Assembly (NCBI RefSeq): GCF_003751785.1
Contig: NZ_RKIE01000002.1
Location: forward strand, 682,001 to 746,000
DNA length: 64,000 nucleotides
Origin: Frigoribacterium sp. PhB160
Lineage (GTDB): Bacteria > Actinomycetota > Actinomycetes > Actinomycetales > Microbacteriaceae
Direction of reading: 5' to 3'
Shown: positions 17,748-28,500 of the stretch, piece by piece
How the letters are laid out: the number at the start of each line of letters is the position of its first letter
Position numbering within the stretch: the stretch's first letter is position 1
Notes under the pieces: model-generated
Databases searched by the model: none
What the model was told of the DNA's origin: nothing
Seen by the model: only the letters and a program-made list of their open reading frames with translations
Position numbers and translations under genes: made by a program

Positions 17748-20700
17748 ATGGCCCGCCCGCCGGTTCCCGCCTCGCCCCGCTTCCCCGACGTCGAGAAGGC
17801 CGTCCTCGCCTTCTGGGAGAGCGACGACACCTTCCAGGAGTCGATCCGCGCCCGCGAGGGACGCGACGAGTGGGTCTTCTACGACGGGCCGCCCTTCGCC
17901 AACGGCCTGCCGCACTACGGGCACCTGCTGACCGGCTACGCGAAGGACGCCTTCCCGCGGTACCAGACCATGCGCGGCAAGCAGGTGCACCGCCGCTTCG
18001 GCTGGGACACGCACGGCCTGCCCGCCGAGCTCGAGGCGATGCGCCAGCTCGGCATCACCGAGAAGGGCCAGATCGACGAGATGGGCGTCGGCGCGTTCAA
18101 CGCGGCCGCCCGCGCGTCGGTGCTGCAGTACACCGACGAGTGGCAGGCCTACGTCACCCGCCAGGCCCGCTGGGTCGACTTCGAGGACGACTACAAGACG
18201 CTCGACGCGACCTTCATGGAGAGCGTCCTCTGGGCGTTCGCGCAGCTGCACGAGAAGTCGCTCGCCTACGAGGGCTTCCGCGTGCTGCCGTACTGCTGGC
18301 ACGACCAGACCCCGCTCTCGAACCACGAGCTGCGCATGGACGACGACGTCTACAAGATGCGTCAGGACCAGACCGTCACCGTCGCCTTCCCGCTCGTCGG
18401 CGCGAAGGCCGAGGCGCTCGGGCTCACCGGCGTCGAGGCGCTCGCCTGGACGACGACCCCGTGGACCCTGCCGACGAACATGGCGCTCGCCGTGGGTCCC
18501 GAGATCTCGTACGTCACGGTGCCGCACGCGCTGCTGCCCGGCGAGCGCACCGGAGACCAGCAGCTGCTCACCGGCAGCGTCTTCCTGCTCGCGGCCGACA
18601 CGCTCGCCGCGTACTCGCGCGACCTCGGCTACGACTCTCCCGAGGCGGCGGCCGAGGCCGTCACCGCGACCTTCACGGGCGCCGAGCTCGGCGGGGTCGA
18701 GTACGACCGCATCTGGGACGTCTACGCCGACACCGAGACCTGGGGCACCGAGAACGCGTGGCGCATCCTGGTCGCCGACTACGTCGCCACGGGCGAGGGC
18801 ACGGGCATCGTGCACCAGGCGCCCGCCTACGGCGAGGACGACCAGCTGGTCTGCGCCGCGGCCGGCATCCCGGTCATCGTCTCCGTCGACGACAACGGCC
18901 GATTCCTGCCGATGTTCGACGAGCTCGGCGTCGCCGGCCTCCAGGTCTTCGAGGCCAACAAGACGCTCGTGCAGCGCCTGCGCGCCGACGGGCGCCTCGT
19001 GCGCCTCGCGAGCTACGAGCACAGCTACCCGCACTGCTGGCGCTGCCGCAACCCGCTGATCTACAAGGCCGTCTCGAGCTGGTTCGTGCGCGTCACCGAG
19101 ATCCGCGACCGCATGGGCGAGCTCAACCAGGAGATCACCTGGGTGCCCGACAACGTCAAGGACGGCCAGTTCGGCAAGTGGGTGGCCGGCGCGCGCGACT
19201 GGTCGATCTCGCGGAACCGCTACTGGGGCTCGCCGATCCCCGTGTGGCGGAGCGACGACCCCGCGTACCCGCGCACCGACGTGTACGGCTCGCTCGCCGA
19301 GATGGAGGCCGACTTCGGCCGCCTGCCGGTGAACGAGCAGGGCGAGCCCGACCTGCACCGCCCCTACATCGACGAGCTGACGCGCCCGAACCCCGACGAC
19401 CCGACCGGGCAGAGCACCATGCGCCGCATCGAGGACGTCTTCGACGTCTGGTTCGACAGCGGGTCGATGCCGTTCGCGCAGGTGCACTACCCGTTCGAGA
19501 ACCAGGACTGGTTCGAGACGCACGCCCCCGCCGACTTCATCGTCGAGTACATCGGGCAGACGCGCGGCTGGTTCTACGTCATGCACGTGCTCTCGACGGC
19601 CCTGTTCGACCGCCCGGCCTTCTCGAACGTCATCAGCCACGGCATCGTGCTCGGCTCCGACGGGCAGAAGATGTCGAAGAGCCTCCGCAACTACCCCGAC
19701 GTCAGCGAGGTCTTCGACCGCGACGGCGCCGACGCCATGCGGTGGTTCCTCCTGTCGAGCTCGGTGATCCGCGGCGGCAACCTCGTCGTGACCGAGGAGG
19801 GCATCCGCGAGGGCGTCCGGCAGTTCCTCCTGCCGCTCTGGAGCACCTACTACTTCTTCTCGCTCTACGCCGACGCCGGGCGCGAGCCGCAGTGGCGCAC
19901 CGACTCGACCGACGTGCTCGACCGCTACCTGCTCGCGCGCACGCGCCGCCTCGTGGAGGAGGTGCAGGGCCACCTCGACGCCCTCGACTCCCCGCTGGCC
20001 GCCGCCGCGCTCCGCGACTTCGCCGACGTGCTGACGAACTGGTACGTGCGCCGGTCGCGCGACCGGTTCTGGGCGGGCGACGACCACGACGCCTCCGACA
20101 CGCTCTTCACCGTGCTCGAGACCGTCACCCGGGTCGCGGCGCCCCTCGCGCCGCTCGTCTCGGAGGAGGTCTGGAAGGGCCTCACCGGCGGTCGCAGCGT
20201 CCACCTGACCGACTGGCCCGACGCCTCCGCCTTCCCCGCGGACGAAGCGCTCGTCGACGCGATGGACGCCGTGCGCTCGATCGCGTCGGCCGGCCTCGCG
20301 CTCCGCAAGTCGACCGGGCTGCGGGTGCGCCTGCCGCTCGCGCGGCTCACCGTCGTCGTCCCCGAGACCACCGGGCTCGACTCGTTCCGCGAGATCCTCC
20401 GCGACGAGCTCAACGTCAAGGACGTCGCACTCGTTCCGCTCTCGGAGGAGGCGCTCGGCACGTTCGGCGTGACCCGTCGCCTCCGCGTCGACGCCCGGGC
20501 CGCGGGGCCCCGCATCGGCAAGCAGGTCCAGCAGGTCATCCCGGCCGCCAAGAAGGGCGACTGGCAGCCCGCCGGCGACAACGTCGTCGTCGGGGGAGTC
20601 GAGCTGCTGCCGGGCGAGTTCACGCTCGAGCTGGCCGTGGCCGACCCCACGGCCGCGATCGGCTTCGTCGGCGACGGCGGCTTCGTGCTGCTCGACACGG

Positions 20701-20984
20701 CGACCACGCCCGAGCTCGAGGCCGAGGGGCTGGCCCGCGACGTCGTGCGTGCCGTGCAGCAGGCCCGCAAGGAGGCCGGCCTCGACGTGGGCGACCGCGT
20801 CGTGACGACCCTCACCACCGACCGCGCCGCGGCCGAGGCCGTCGAGGCCCACCGCGACCTCATCACCGGCGAGACCCTGACCACCGAGCTGCGCGTCGAG
20901 CTCCGCGAGGAGGCCGTCGCTCCCGACACGGCCGTCGCGGTCGGCGCCGGCTCCGCCCTGACCGTGGAGGTGCGGCGAGCATGA
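17748..20984 (+). CDS. ileS: Isoleucine--tRNA ligase
   Basis: Charges tRNA-Ile. The 1078-residue class I synthetase has the HIGH motif as HYGH (residues 56-59) and KMSKS at 641-645 ([11 protein letters not shown]), with the editing domain between. Length is typical of the long actinobacterial enzyme, and I see no C-terminal zinc finger. ATG 17748 follows GGAG and the T-box leader, so expression should respond to uncharged tRNA-Ile. The stop overlaps the folC start (ATGA), making ileS-folC-DUF4233 one coupled operon. Confidence 0.97.
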   Translation: MARPPVPASPRFPDVEKAVLAFWESDDTFQESIRAREGRDEWVFYDGPPFANGLPHYGHLLTGYAKDAFPRYQTMRGKQVHRRFGWDTHGLPAELEAMRQLGITEKGQIDEMGVGAFNAAARASVLQYTDEWQAYVTRQARWVDFEDDYKTLDATFMESVLWAFAQLHEKSLAYEGFRVLPYCWHDQTPLSNHELRMDDDVYKMRQDQTVTVAFPLVGAKAEALGLTGVEALAWTTTPWTLPTNMALAVGPEISYVTVPHALLPGERTGDQQLLTGSVFLLAADTLAAYSRDLGYDSPEAAAEAVTATFTGAELGGVEYDRIWDVYADTETWGTENAWRILVADYVATGEGTGIVHQAPAYGEDDQLVCAAAGIPVIVSVDDNGRFLPMFDELGVAGLQVFEANKTLVQRLRADGRLVRLASYEHSYPHCWRCRNPLIYKAVSSWFVRVTEIRDRMGELNQEITWVPDNVKDGQFGKWVAGARDWSISRNRYWGSPIPVWRSDDPAYPRTDVYGSLAEMEADFGRLPVNEQGEPDLHRPYIDELTRPNPDDPTGQSTMRRIEDVFDVWFDSGSMPFAQVHYPFENQDWFETHAPADFIVEYIGQTRGWFYVMHVLSTALFDRPAFSNVISHGIVLGSDGQKMSKSLRNYPDVSEVFDRDGADAMRWFLLSSSVIRGGNLVVTEEGIREGVRQFLLPLWSTYYFFSLYADAGREPQWRTDSTDVLDRYLLARTRRLVEEVQGHLDALDSPLAAAALRDFADVLTNWYVRRSRDRFWAGDDHDASDTLFTVLETVTRVAAPLAPLVSEEVWKGLTGGRSVHLTDWPDASAFPADEALVDAMDAVRSIASAGLALRKSTGLRVRLPLARLTVVVPETTGLDSFREILRDELNVKDVALVPLSEEALGTFGVTRRLRVDARAAGPRIGKQVQQVIPAAKKGDWQPAGDNVVVGGVELLPGEFTLELAVADPTAAIGFVGDGGFVLLDTATTPELEAEGLARDVVRAVQQARKEAGLDVGDRVVTTLTTDRAAAEAVEAHRDLITGETLTTELRVELREEAVAPDTAVAVGAGSALTVEVRRA

Positions 20985-22378
20985 GCCCGAAGAAGAAGAA
21001 CCCCGACGCCGGGCCCGAGGGCGGCGAGTTCGCCGAGGGCGCCCGTCGCGTCTACGACGAGCTGCTCGCCCGCGTCGGCGAGCAGGCCCCGCAGCCCCGT
21101 CTCGGCGCCACCCGCCGGGCCGCCGAGCTGCTCGGCGACCCGCAGCGCGCCTACCCCGTGATCCACGTCACGGGCACGAACGGCAAGACCTCGACGAGCC
21201 GCATGATCGAGAGCGTGCTCCGCGCGTACGGCCTGCGCACCGGCCTCATGACGAGCCCGCACCTGGTGAGGCTCAACGAGCGCATCGTCGTCGACGGCGA
21301 GCCGATCAGCGACGAGCTCCTCGTCGCCAACTGGGACGACATCCAGCCCTACCTGACGATGGTCGACACCGAGCTCGAGACGGCCGGCGAGCAGCCGCTG
21401 ACGTTCTTCGAGGCGCTCACGGTGCTCGCCTTCGCGTGCTTCGCCGACGCCCCGGCCGACGTCGTCGTGCTCGAGGTCGGCATGGGCGGCGAGTGGGACA
21501 GCACGAACGTCGCCGACGGCCAGGTCGCGGTCTTCACGCCGATCGCGCTCGACCACATGGCCCGCCTCGGCTCGACGGTGCAGGAGATCGCCCGCACGAA
21601 GTCGGGCATCGTCAAGCCCGCGGCGAGCGTCGTCAGCGCCTCGCAGACCGAGGAGGCGCTGGCCGAGCTCCGGAGGGCCGCCGACCTCACCGAGTCGTCG
21701 CTCGCGGTGGAGGGCACGGCGTTCGGCGTCGAGTCGACGGTGCTCGCCGTCGGCGGTCAGCTCGTCACGATCCGCGGCCTCGCCGGACGCTACGACGACC
21801 TCCTCCTGCCCTTCTTCGGCGACCACCAGGCGCAGAACGCCGCCGTCGCGGTGGCCGCCGTGGAGTCGTTCCTCGGGAGCGGCTCGCAGGCCCTCGACCA
21901 CGAGGTGCTCGCCGAGGGGCTGGCCGCGGCCACCTCGCCCGGCCGCCTGCAGATCGTCGCGAACGAGCCGACCATCCTCGTCGACGCCGCCCACAACCCC
22001 CACGGCGCCCGCGCCCTGGCGAAGGCGATCGACGACTACTTCCAGTTCGGCCGGGTCGTCGCCGTCATCGCCGTGCTCGGCGACAAGGACGCGGCCGGGA
22101 TCGTGCGCGCCCTGTCGGGAACGGTGCAGCAGTTCGTCGTCACGAGCAGCGCCTCCGACCGGGCGGTCGACGCCGACGAGCTGGCGGCGATCGCGGTCGG
22201 CGTCGTGGGCGCCGACCGGGTCGTCGTCGAGACCGACCTCACGGCCGCCCTCCGGACGGCCCGCGACCTGGCCGAGGAGTCCGAGGGCGACGAGCCCGGG
22301 GGCGTCGTCGTCACGGGGTCGATCACCCTGGTCGGCGACGTGCTGGCCCTGGCGCAGGCGCCCGGGGGGCTCTCGTGA
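20981..22378 (+). CDS. folC: Bifunctional folylpolyglutamate/dihydrofolate synthase
   Basis: Adds glutamates to folates (and can ligate dihydropteroate and glutamate). The 465-residue Mur-ligase-type enzyme has its P-loop TGTNGKTS at residues 64-71, an omega-loop region after MTSPHL, and a C-terminal domain containing [10 protein letters not shown]. The N-terminus starts Lys-rich (MSPKKKNPD). The ATG start overlaps the ileS stop by 4 bp, and its stop overlaps the DUF4233 start by 4 bp. Length and motifs are normal. Confidence 0.96.
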   Translation: MSPKKKNPDAGPEGGEFAEGARRVYDELLARVGEQAPQPRLGATRRAAELLGDPQRAYPVIHVTGTNGKTSTSRMIESVLRAYGLRTGLMTSPHLVRLNERIVVDGEPISDELLVANWDDIQPYLTMVDTELETAGEQPLTFFEALTVLAFACFADAPADVVVLEVGMGGEWDSTNVADGQVAVFTPIALDHMARLGSTVQEIARTKSGIVKPAASVVSASQTEEALAELRRAADLTESSLAVEGTAFGVESTVLAVGGQLVTIRGLAGRYDDLLLPFFGDHQAQNAAVAVAAVESFLGSGSQALDHEVLAEGLAAATSPGRLQIVANEPTILVDAAHNPHGARALAKAIDDYFQFGRVVAVIAVLGDKDAAGIVRALSGTVQQFVVTSSASDRAVDADELAAIAVGVVGADRVVVETDLTAALRTARDLAEESEGDEPGGVVVTGSITLVGDVLALAQAPGGLS

Positions 22379-22824
22379 CCGACACCGCGCCTCCGGACGG
22401 TCCGCCTGCCGGCGACGGTCCCGGCGCTCCCGGTGCGCGCGGCGGCCGGGGGAGGCGCCCCGCGCGCCGACGCGGGGCGGCCGAGAGCCTGCTGTCGATC
22501 GTGCTCGTGCTCGAGGCGATGTCGCTCTTCTTCGTCATGCTCGTCGTCAACGGCCGCGGGATCCTGCCGACCGGCGTCGCCTTCGGCGGGGGCATCGCGG
22601 CCATCGTGCTGATCATGCTCGTGTCGCGGACGCTCCGCTGGCGCTGGGGCATCGCCCTCGGCTGGGTGGTGCAGGCCGGGCTCGTGGCCTGCGGCCTGCT
22701 CGACCCGGTCATGTGGGTCGTCGCGGCGCTCTTCGTCGCGATCTGGACCTACTGCCTCGTCAAGGGCACCCAGCTCGACCGCCTCAACGCCGCCCGGTAC
22801 GGTGAGGCGTCGGACCGGGCCTGA
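22375..22824 (+). CDS. DUF4233 membrane protein
   Basis: 149-residue predicted inner-membrane protein. A Pro/Gly/Arg-rich cytoplasmic N-terminus (about 40 residues) is followed by four hydrophobic segments, beginning LLSIVLVLEAMSLFFVMLVVN. This family is regularly found directly after folC in actinobacteria; its function is unknown. GTG 22375 overlaps the folC stop (GTGA), so it is translationally coupled. Confidence 0.88.
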   Translation: MTDTAPPDGPPAGDGPGAPGARGGRGRRPARRRGAAESLLSIVLVLEAMSLFFVMLVVNGRGILPTGVAFGGGIAAIVLIMLVSRTLRWRWGIALGWVVQAGLVACGLLDPVMWVVAALFVAIWTYCLVKGTQLDRLNAARYGEASDRA

Positions 22825-22910
22825 GCGCCGACCGCGCCGCCCACCGGCGGCGGGCCGCGACGCCCGGCGTCGCCCGACCGATCACCGTCCCACCACCTGA
22901 AGGAGCACCC

Positions 22911-23327
22911 GTGACCGACCTGCAAGAGACCCTCGTCCTCGTCAAGCCCGACGGCGTCGCCCGTGGCCTCACCGGCGAGATCCTGCGCCGCATCGAGGCC
23001 AAGGGCTACGAGCTCGTCGACGTGCGCATGCTGCAGGCCGACCGCGACCTGCTCTCGCAGCACTACGAGGAGCACGTCGGCAAGCCGTTCTACGAGCCCC
23101 TCGTCGAGTTCATGGAGAGCGGCCCGACCGTCGCCCTCCGCGTCGCCGGCAACGCCGTGATCGCGGGCTTCCGCTCGCTGGCCGGCACCACCGACCCGAC
23201 CACGGCCGCGCCCGGCACGATCCGCGGCGACCTCGGCCGCGACTGGGGCCTCGCCGTGCAGCAGAACCTCGTGCACGGCAGCGACAGCCCCGAGAGCGCC
23301 GCGCGCGAGCTGGCCCTCTGGTTCTGA
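22911..23327 (+). CDS. ndk: Nucleoside-diphosphate kinase
   Basis: Transfers phosphate between NTPs and NDPs via a phosphohistidine. 138 residues, with active-site His122 in NLVHGSDS and the family stretches LVLVKPDGVARGL and GTIRGD. GTG 22911 has a near-perfect AAGGAG 7 nt upstream. It probably has its own promoter or continues the ileS operon over an 86-bp gap. It ends next to a 14-bp tandem repeat and a bidirectional terminator. Confidence 0.97.
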   Translation: MTDLQETLVLVKPDGVARGLTGEILRRIEAKGYELVDVRMLQADRDLLSQHYEEHVGKPFYEPLVEFMESGPTVALRVAGNAVIAGFRSLAGTTDPTTAAPGTIRGDLGRDWGLAVQQNLVHGSDSPESAARELALWF

Positions 23328-23383
23328 GACGGGCGCTGCCTGACGGGAGCTCCCTGACGGGCGCTGCCTGACGCCCCCCGCCT
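23328..23383. repeat. Four tandem 14-bp units after ndk
   Basis: Units start at 23328, 23342, 23356 and 23370. Units 1 and 3 are identical (GACGGGCGCTGCCT); units 2 and 4 are degenerate. It begins on the base after the ndk stop. Confidence 0.85.
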
Positions 23384-23397
23384 GACGGCCGGAGCAC

Positions 23398-23447
23398 GAC
23401 GACGCGACGGTGTCCGCCGAGCTGGCGGACACCGTCCCGTCGTCGTC
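23398..23447. terminator. Bidirectional terminator between ndk and dsbA-like gene
   Basis: Long stem with GACGGTGTCCGCC in the left arm (about 23398-23418) and its complement in the right arm (about 23424-23447), loop GAGCT. It lies between convergent genes. Confidence 0.85.
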
Positions 23448-23463
23448 CGGTGCGGAGGGCGCG

Positions 23464-24393
23464 CTACGGGGTCGCCGACGGGCTCGGGGTCGACTCCGGG
23501 GCCTCGCCGGTGCTCGTGTCGCCGGTCGCCTGGCCGCCGGCCACCTCCGCGACGAACTGGGCGAAGACCGAGGCGTCCGTGAGGGAGCCCTGGTACTGCT
23601 GCCCGTTGACCAGCACGGTCGGGGTGCCGGTGACCTTCTCGAGGTCGGAGTTCGGCAGCGGGTCGTTGAGGGCCCGCTCGGTCGCGGACGCCACCCAGTC
23701 GTCGAAGTCGCCCCCGGTGATGCATCCGGCCACCTGGTCGTCGGTCACGCCCGCGCCCTCGACGAGGGTCACGAGCTGCTCGTCGGTCAGGCCCCGCGTG
23801 TTCTCCTCCGGCTGCTGGGCGAAGAGCGCCGTGTTCACGTCGAGGGCGACGTCGGGCTGGTAGTTCGCCACGCAGGCCAGCGCGTTGGCCGACCGGGTCG
23901 AGTACTTCGACCCCTGCGACGCGCTGTCGAGGAAGCCCAGCGGGTGGATCTCGAGGTCGACGAGCCCCTGGCTGGTCCACGTGGCCAGCTGCTCGGCGTT
24001 GGTCGTGTCGAAGTCGCCGCAGTACGGGCACATGTAGTCGAGGTAGACGACGATGCTCGGCTTCTCGGCCGTGCCCGCCGCCGACGCCGTCGGGGTGCCG
24101 TCGGCCGGCACCGCGTCGGTCGTCGTCGCCGACACGCTCGTGCCGTCGCCCGAGAGCACGATGCCGTCGCTGGCCATGTTGAGGGGCCCCGGCCCGGCCG
24201 GGGCGATCGAGCGGGTGACGACGAGCACCACGATCGCGGCGATCGCGAGCACGCCCACGACGAGCCCGCCCTGCAGGGCCCACCTGTTCCGACGGCGACG
24301 CCGGGCCTCGGCCTCACGGGTGGCCCGGGCCTTCTCGCGGGCGGCCTCGCGGCGCTCGCGCTTGGTGTCTCCGGTGCCGGCAGGTGGCGTCAT
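23464..24393 (-). CDS. Membrane-anchored DsbA-like thiol oxidoreductase
   Basis: 309-residue thioredoxin-fold protein that probably introduces disulfides in secreted proteins. It has an Arg/Lys/Glu-rich cytoplasmic N-terminus (residues 10-37), one membrane anchor (about 40-61), an extracytoplasmic thioredoxin domain with CPYC (Cys122, Cys125), and a cis-Pro loop GTPTVLVNG. Two further cysteines (in NALACVANY and VAGCITG) may form a structural disulfide, as in mycobacterial DsbA. The tail is Ser/Pro/Thr-rich. It lies 88 bp downstream of the VKOR gene on the same strand, giving an enzyme plus its reoxidase. Confidence 0.92.
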   Translation of the reverse strand: MTPPAGTGDTKRERREAAREKARATREAEARRRRRNRWALQGGLVVGVLAIAAIVVLVVTRSIAPAGPGPLNMASDGIVLSGDGTSVSATTTDAVPADGTPTASAAGTAEKPSIVVYLDYMCPYCGDFDTTNAEQLATWTSQGLVDLEIHPLGFLDSASQGSKYSTRSANALACVANYQPDVALDVNTALFAQQPEENTRGLTDEQLVTLVEGAGVTDDQVAGCITGGDFDDWVASATERALNDPLPNSDLEKVTGTPTVLVNGQQYQGSLTDASVFAQFVAEVAGGQATGDTSTGEAPESTPSPSATP

Positions 24394-24481
24394 GGGTCCT
24401 CGCTGTGCTCGTGACGGTCGTGGGGGCGCGTCGCCCGGCGACCACCATCGTGCCCTCGGCCAAGAGCCACCTGAGTGCCGT

Positions 24482-25120
24482 TCAGCCGAGCAGCAGCGGC
24501 AGCAGGAGCGGGAACTTGACGAGGACGACCGTGGCCACCACGACGTAGTTCAGCACGGGCAGGACCCACGAGTACGGGAGGAACCGCGCGGCGAGGCGCT
24601 GCACGCGTCCGCGGCGCACCGTGACGCCCCGGGCGAGGCCCCACGTCGTGAAGATCCAGAACAGGGGGATCGTCACCGACCACACGAGCATGCACCAGGG
24701 GCAGAGGCTGCCGATGACGAAGACCGTCTGGACGAAGAGCCACGTGATGAAGACCCAGGCCAGCAGCACGCCGACGGTGAGCCCCACCCAGAACCACCGG
24801 GCGAAGCGGGCCCCGGCGAGCAGCCCGACGGCGACGGCGACGACCACCGAGAAGCCGATCAGGCCGAGGATCGGGTTGGGGAAGCCGAAGAGGGACGCCT
24901 GCCAGCTGTTGATGACGTTCGTGCAGCCCACGAACGGGTTGACGTCGCAGCCGAGGGCCTGCGTGGGGTTCCCCAGGAGGCGGAACTTGTCGAGCGTGAG
25001 CTCGAACGCGCCGACGAGGCCGCCGACCCCGGCGACGATCATCAACACGGCCGCGACGACCGGAGCACGGCCCGTGGGGAGGGTGGTCTGGGGTGCGCTG
25101 GCGTCCGTCACACGGGTCAT
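24482..25120 (-). CDS. Vitamin K epoxide reductase (VKOR) family protein
   Basis: 212-residue membrane quinone reductase that reoxidises DsbA in actinobacteria lacking DsbB. The loop cysteines Cys58 and Cys66 (CDVNPFVGC), the conserved Ser72 (NSW) and the active-site pair Cys140/Cys143 (CPWC) are all present. About five hydrophobic segments are visible. Unlike some homologues it has no fused thioredoxin domain, and the separate DsbA-like gene follows. ATG 25120. It is divergent from the long rne leader. Confidence 0.93.
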   Translation of the reverse strand: MTRVTDASAPQTTLPTGRAPVVAAVLMIVAGVGGLVGAFELTLDKFRLLGNPTQALGCDVNPFVGCTNVINSWQASLFGFPNPILGLIGFSVVVAVAVGLLAGARFARWFWVGLTVGVLLAWVFITWLFVQTVFVIGSLCPWCMLVWSVTIPLFWIFTTWGLARGVTVRRGRVQRLAARFLPYSWVLPVLNYVVVATVVLVKFPLLLPLLLG

Positions 25121-25551
25121 TCTCGCACCGGGCGGATCGTGCTCCGTCGACAGGCGTGCGATGATGGGGACAGTCGCGGGGCGAAGGCCCCGAGATCATG
25201 ACTTTCCGGGCCGTGCCGGCCCGCTGCGGGACCCGCGGGTGCCCGCCCCACCAGGGCGGCGCCGTACGGGGCACCGCGCGGGCGCGACAGAATCCGGGCC
25301 AGAGCGCAGGCGCTCATCGTCGGATGGCCAGTTCCGGAGCAAGAGCAAGAACCGCACGTCGGCTGACGACACGGCGGTGACGAGGGCCAGCACACCGGCC
25401 CCGCGCACCTCGTGACCGAACGCCACGTGACCCACATGCGCGTCGTGAGAGGGCGCGGCGGTCCGGGGACAGGTGCACCGCGCCGCCCGGCCGCGACACG
25501 AGACCACCTGCCGACGGCGAGAGCCGAGGCGGGGCGAGGAGCACACCAGCA
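25121..25551 (+). other. Long gene-free leader upstream of rne
   Basis: 431 bp without a convincing gene. GATGAT at about 25160-25165 could be a -10 box for rne. A 6-bp hairpin with a GAAG loop (25177-25192, CGGGGC/GCCCCG) would sit near the 5' end of the transcript. Several more GC stems follow (for example around 25208-25290). A 60-codon frame at 25198-25380 is Arg-rich and has no ribosome site. This could be the structured 5' UTR of rne, by analogy with autoregulated rne leaders in other bacteria (inference). Confidence 0.45.
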
Positions 25552-28500
25552 GTGGTTGACGACACCGACAACGACGGCCAGCCGAAGAAGAGGAGGGGAC
25601 TGTTCGGAGGACGACGGGCTCGCCAGGCGAGCACCGCCCCCGCGGGCGCCGCGCCGAGCAGCGCACCGCCCACCGACCGGACCGCCCGACCCATCGACGC
25701 CCAGGAGGCACAGCACGTGACCCACGAGAACGAGGTCGCGGGCGACGCCCCGACCGTCCCCAGCACCCCGACCGCACCCGAGACCCCCGCGACGCCCGAC
25801 GCGTCGGCGCCCGACGCCGGGACGGGCCTCGCGCCCGCCGTCGTCGACACCGCCGTCGTCGAGGCCGACATCGCGGACGCCGAGCCGGCCGCCGCGCCGA
25901 CCGTCGAGGCCGAGCCCGAGGCCGAGGGCGGGTCGCCCATCCCCGCCCGGCTGACGACGACGAGCCTGATCTTCCACGCGCCCGTCATCACCCCCCTCCC
26001 GGCCCGTCCCGGCCGACGCCGCCAGGACGACGACCACGACGACTACCGCGACGACTACCGCGACGAGCGCGACGACCGCGACGACGACGACCGCGACGAC
26101 GACGACCAGCCCTCGCGCGGCACCTCGCGCCGCCGTTCCCGCGGCCGGTCGCAAGACCGCGAGGAGCGCGACTCCGAGCCCCGTCAGCAGGGCGGCGACC
26201 GCGCGCCCCGCGAGCGTCCCCAGCGCCAGGTCGAGCTCATCACCGAGCCGCAGCGCATCAAGGGCTCGACGCGCCTCGAGGCGAAGAAGCAGCGCCGCCG
26301 CGACGGCCGCGACGCCGGCCGTCGCCGCACGGTCATCACCGAGGCCGAGTTCCTCGCCCGCCGCGAGAGCGTCGACCGCAAGATGGTCGTCCGCTCGTCG
26401 GGCGACCGCATCGAGATCGGCGTCATGGAGGACGGCACCCTCGCCGAGCACTACGTCGCCAAGGCGCAGAACGTCTCCCTGATCGGCAACGTCTACCTCG
26501 GCCGCGTGCAGAACGTGCTGCCGAGCATGGAGGCCGCCTTCGTCGACATCGGACGCGGCCGCAACGCCGTGCTCTACTCCGGCGAGGTCGACTGGGACTC
26601 GCTGTCGAACGGCAACCAGCCCCGCCGCATCGAGCTGGCGCTCAAGCCCGGCGACCGCGTGCTCGTCCAGGTCACGAAAGACCCGGTGGGCCACAAGGGC
26701 GCCCGCCTCACCAGCCAGGTCTCGCTGCCCGGCCGCTACCTCGTCTACGTGCCCAACGGCTCGATGAACGGCATCAGCCGCAAGCTGCCCGACACCGAGC
26801 GCGCGCGCCTCAAGAAGATCCTGAAGGAGGCGCTGCCCGAGAACGCGGGAGTCATCGTCCGCACCGCGGCGGAGGGCGCCACGGAGGAGCAGCTCACCCT
26901 CGACATCAAGCGCCTCACGAACCAGTGGGCGGACATCGCCAAGAAGGTCGAGGTCGGCAACGCGCCTGCCCAGCTGCACTCCGAGCCCGACCTGCTCATC
27001 AAGATCGTCCGCGACGTCTTCAACGAGGACTTCCACGAGATGGTCATCGACGGCGACGACGCCCACGAGACGCTGCAGTCGTACCTCTCGGCCGTGGCCC
27101 CCGACCTGCTCGACCGCGTCAAGCGCTACGAGGGCGACCGCGACGCGTTCGACGAGTACCGCCTGAACGAGCAGATCGAGAAGGCGCTCGACCGCAAGGT
27201 CTGGCTGCCCTCGGGCGGCTCGCTCGTCATCGACCGCACCGAGGCCATGACCGTCGTCGACGTCAACACCGGCAAGTTCGTCGGCTCGGGCGGCAACCTC
27301 GAGGAGACGGTCACCAAGAACAACCTCGAGGCGGCGGAGGAGATCGTCCGTCAGCTGCGCCTGCGCGACATCGGCGGCATCATCGTCGTCGACTTCATCG
27401 ACATGGTGCTCGAGTCGAACCGCGACCTCGTGCTGCGCCGCCTCGTCGAGTGCCTGAGCCGCGACCGGACCAAGCACCAGGTCGCCGAGGTCACCTCGCT
27501 CGGCCTCGTGCAGATGACCCGCAAGAAGCTCGGGCTCGGCCTCGCCGAGTCGTTCGCCGAGGCCGGCAGCGCGGCCCGCGTGCAGGAGCAGCAGCCCCGC
27601 AAGGGCGGCCAGCAGGAGCAGCGCCGTCGCGGCGGCGCCCAGGCCGGCCCGAAGTCGGGCGGCTCCGCGCCGCAGGGCCCGGGCCGGGCCGGCTCGTCCG
27701 CCCCGACCAGCCCGGCGCACCCGACGACCGGCACCCACGCCATCACGGAGGACGTGAAGAACGCCCTCTCGCGCATCGCGGCGTCGACCATCGCCCATGC
27801 GGAGGACGGCGAGCGCCCCGGCGACAGCGCGGCCGAGGCCGCGGCTGCCGTCGAGGCGGCCATCGACGCCGCGGCGGCGCAGGCCACGGGCACGGAGTCG
27901 TCGAGCTCGTCGTCGACCGGCTCGTCGAGCGACGCCGGCCAGGACGAGCAGCAGGGCGAGGGACGCCGCGGCCGCGGGCGCAAGAGCCGCCGGGCCTCGC
28001 GCTCCGGCCGTGAGGCGGACCAGCAGGCCGGTGACCAGCAGGCGGGCGACCAGCAGGCGGGCGACCAGCAGACGGGCGACCGGCCCGCGGCGGGCCAGCC
28101 CTCGCACGACGGACCGACGAGCGACCGTGACCGTGACCGGGCGGACGACCGGTCAGGCGTGGCCGCGGCGTCCGCCACGGTCGAGCCCGTCGTCGTGCCG
28201 ACCGCGACGGAGGAGGCCCCCGCAGCCCCCGCCGCGTCGACGCCCAAGGCCGAGCGCAGCACCGAGTCGCGTCGTTCGTCGGCGGTCGTCTCGACGCCGG
28301 ACGCGTCGGTGGCGATCCTCGACATCCCCGTCGCGGCGACCCGTCGCGAGCCCCGCAAGCTGAGCAGCGAGGACGCCGAGCAGCTGCTCGACTCCGTGCT
28401 CGGCGCGCTCCCCGAGCCCAAGCAGCCGGGCCAGGGGCGTGGCCGCTCGCGTCGCGCCTCCAGCGCGGGCACCGCGCCCGCCGCGCCCACGACGCCGGCC

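Noticed and set aside
25198-25380. A 60-codon frame in the rne leader
   Set aside because: No ribosome site, Arg/Gly-rich translation and overlap with likely RNA stems; could at most be a leader peptide.
26021-26120. Asp/Arg-rich GACGAC repeats in rne as a microsatellite or frameshift site
   Set aside because: The frame stays open through it and such charged stretches are common in actinobacterial RNase E N-termini.
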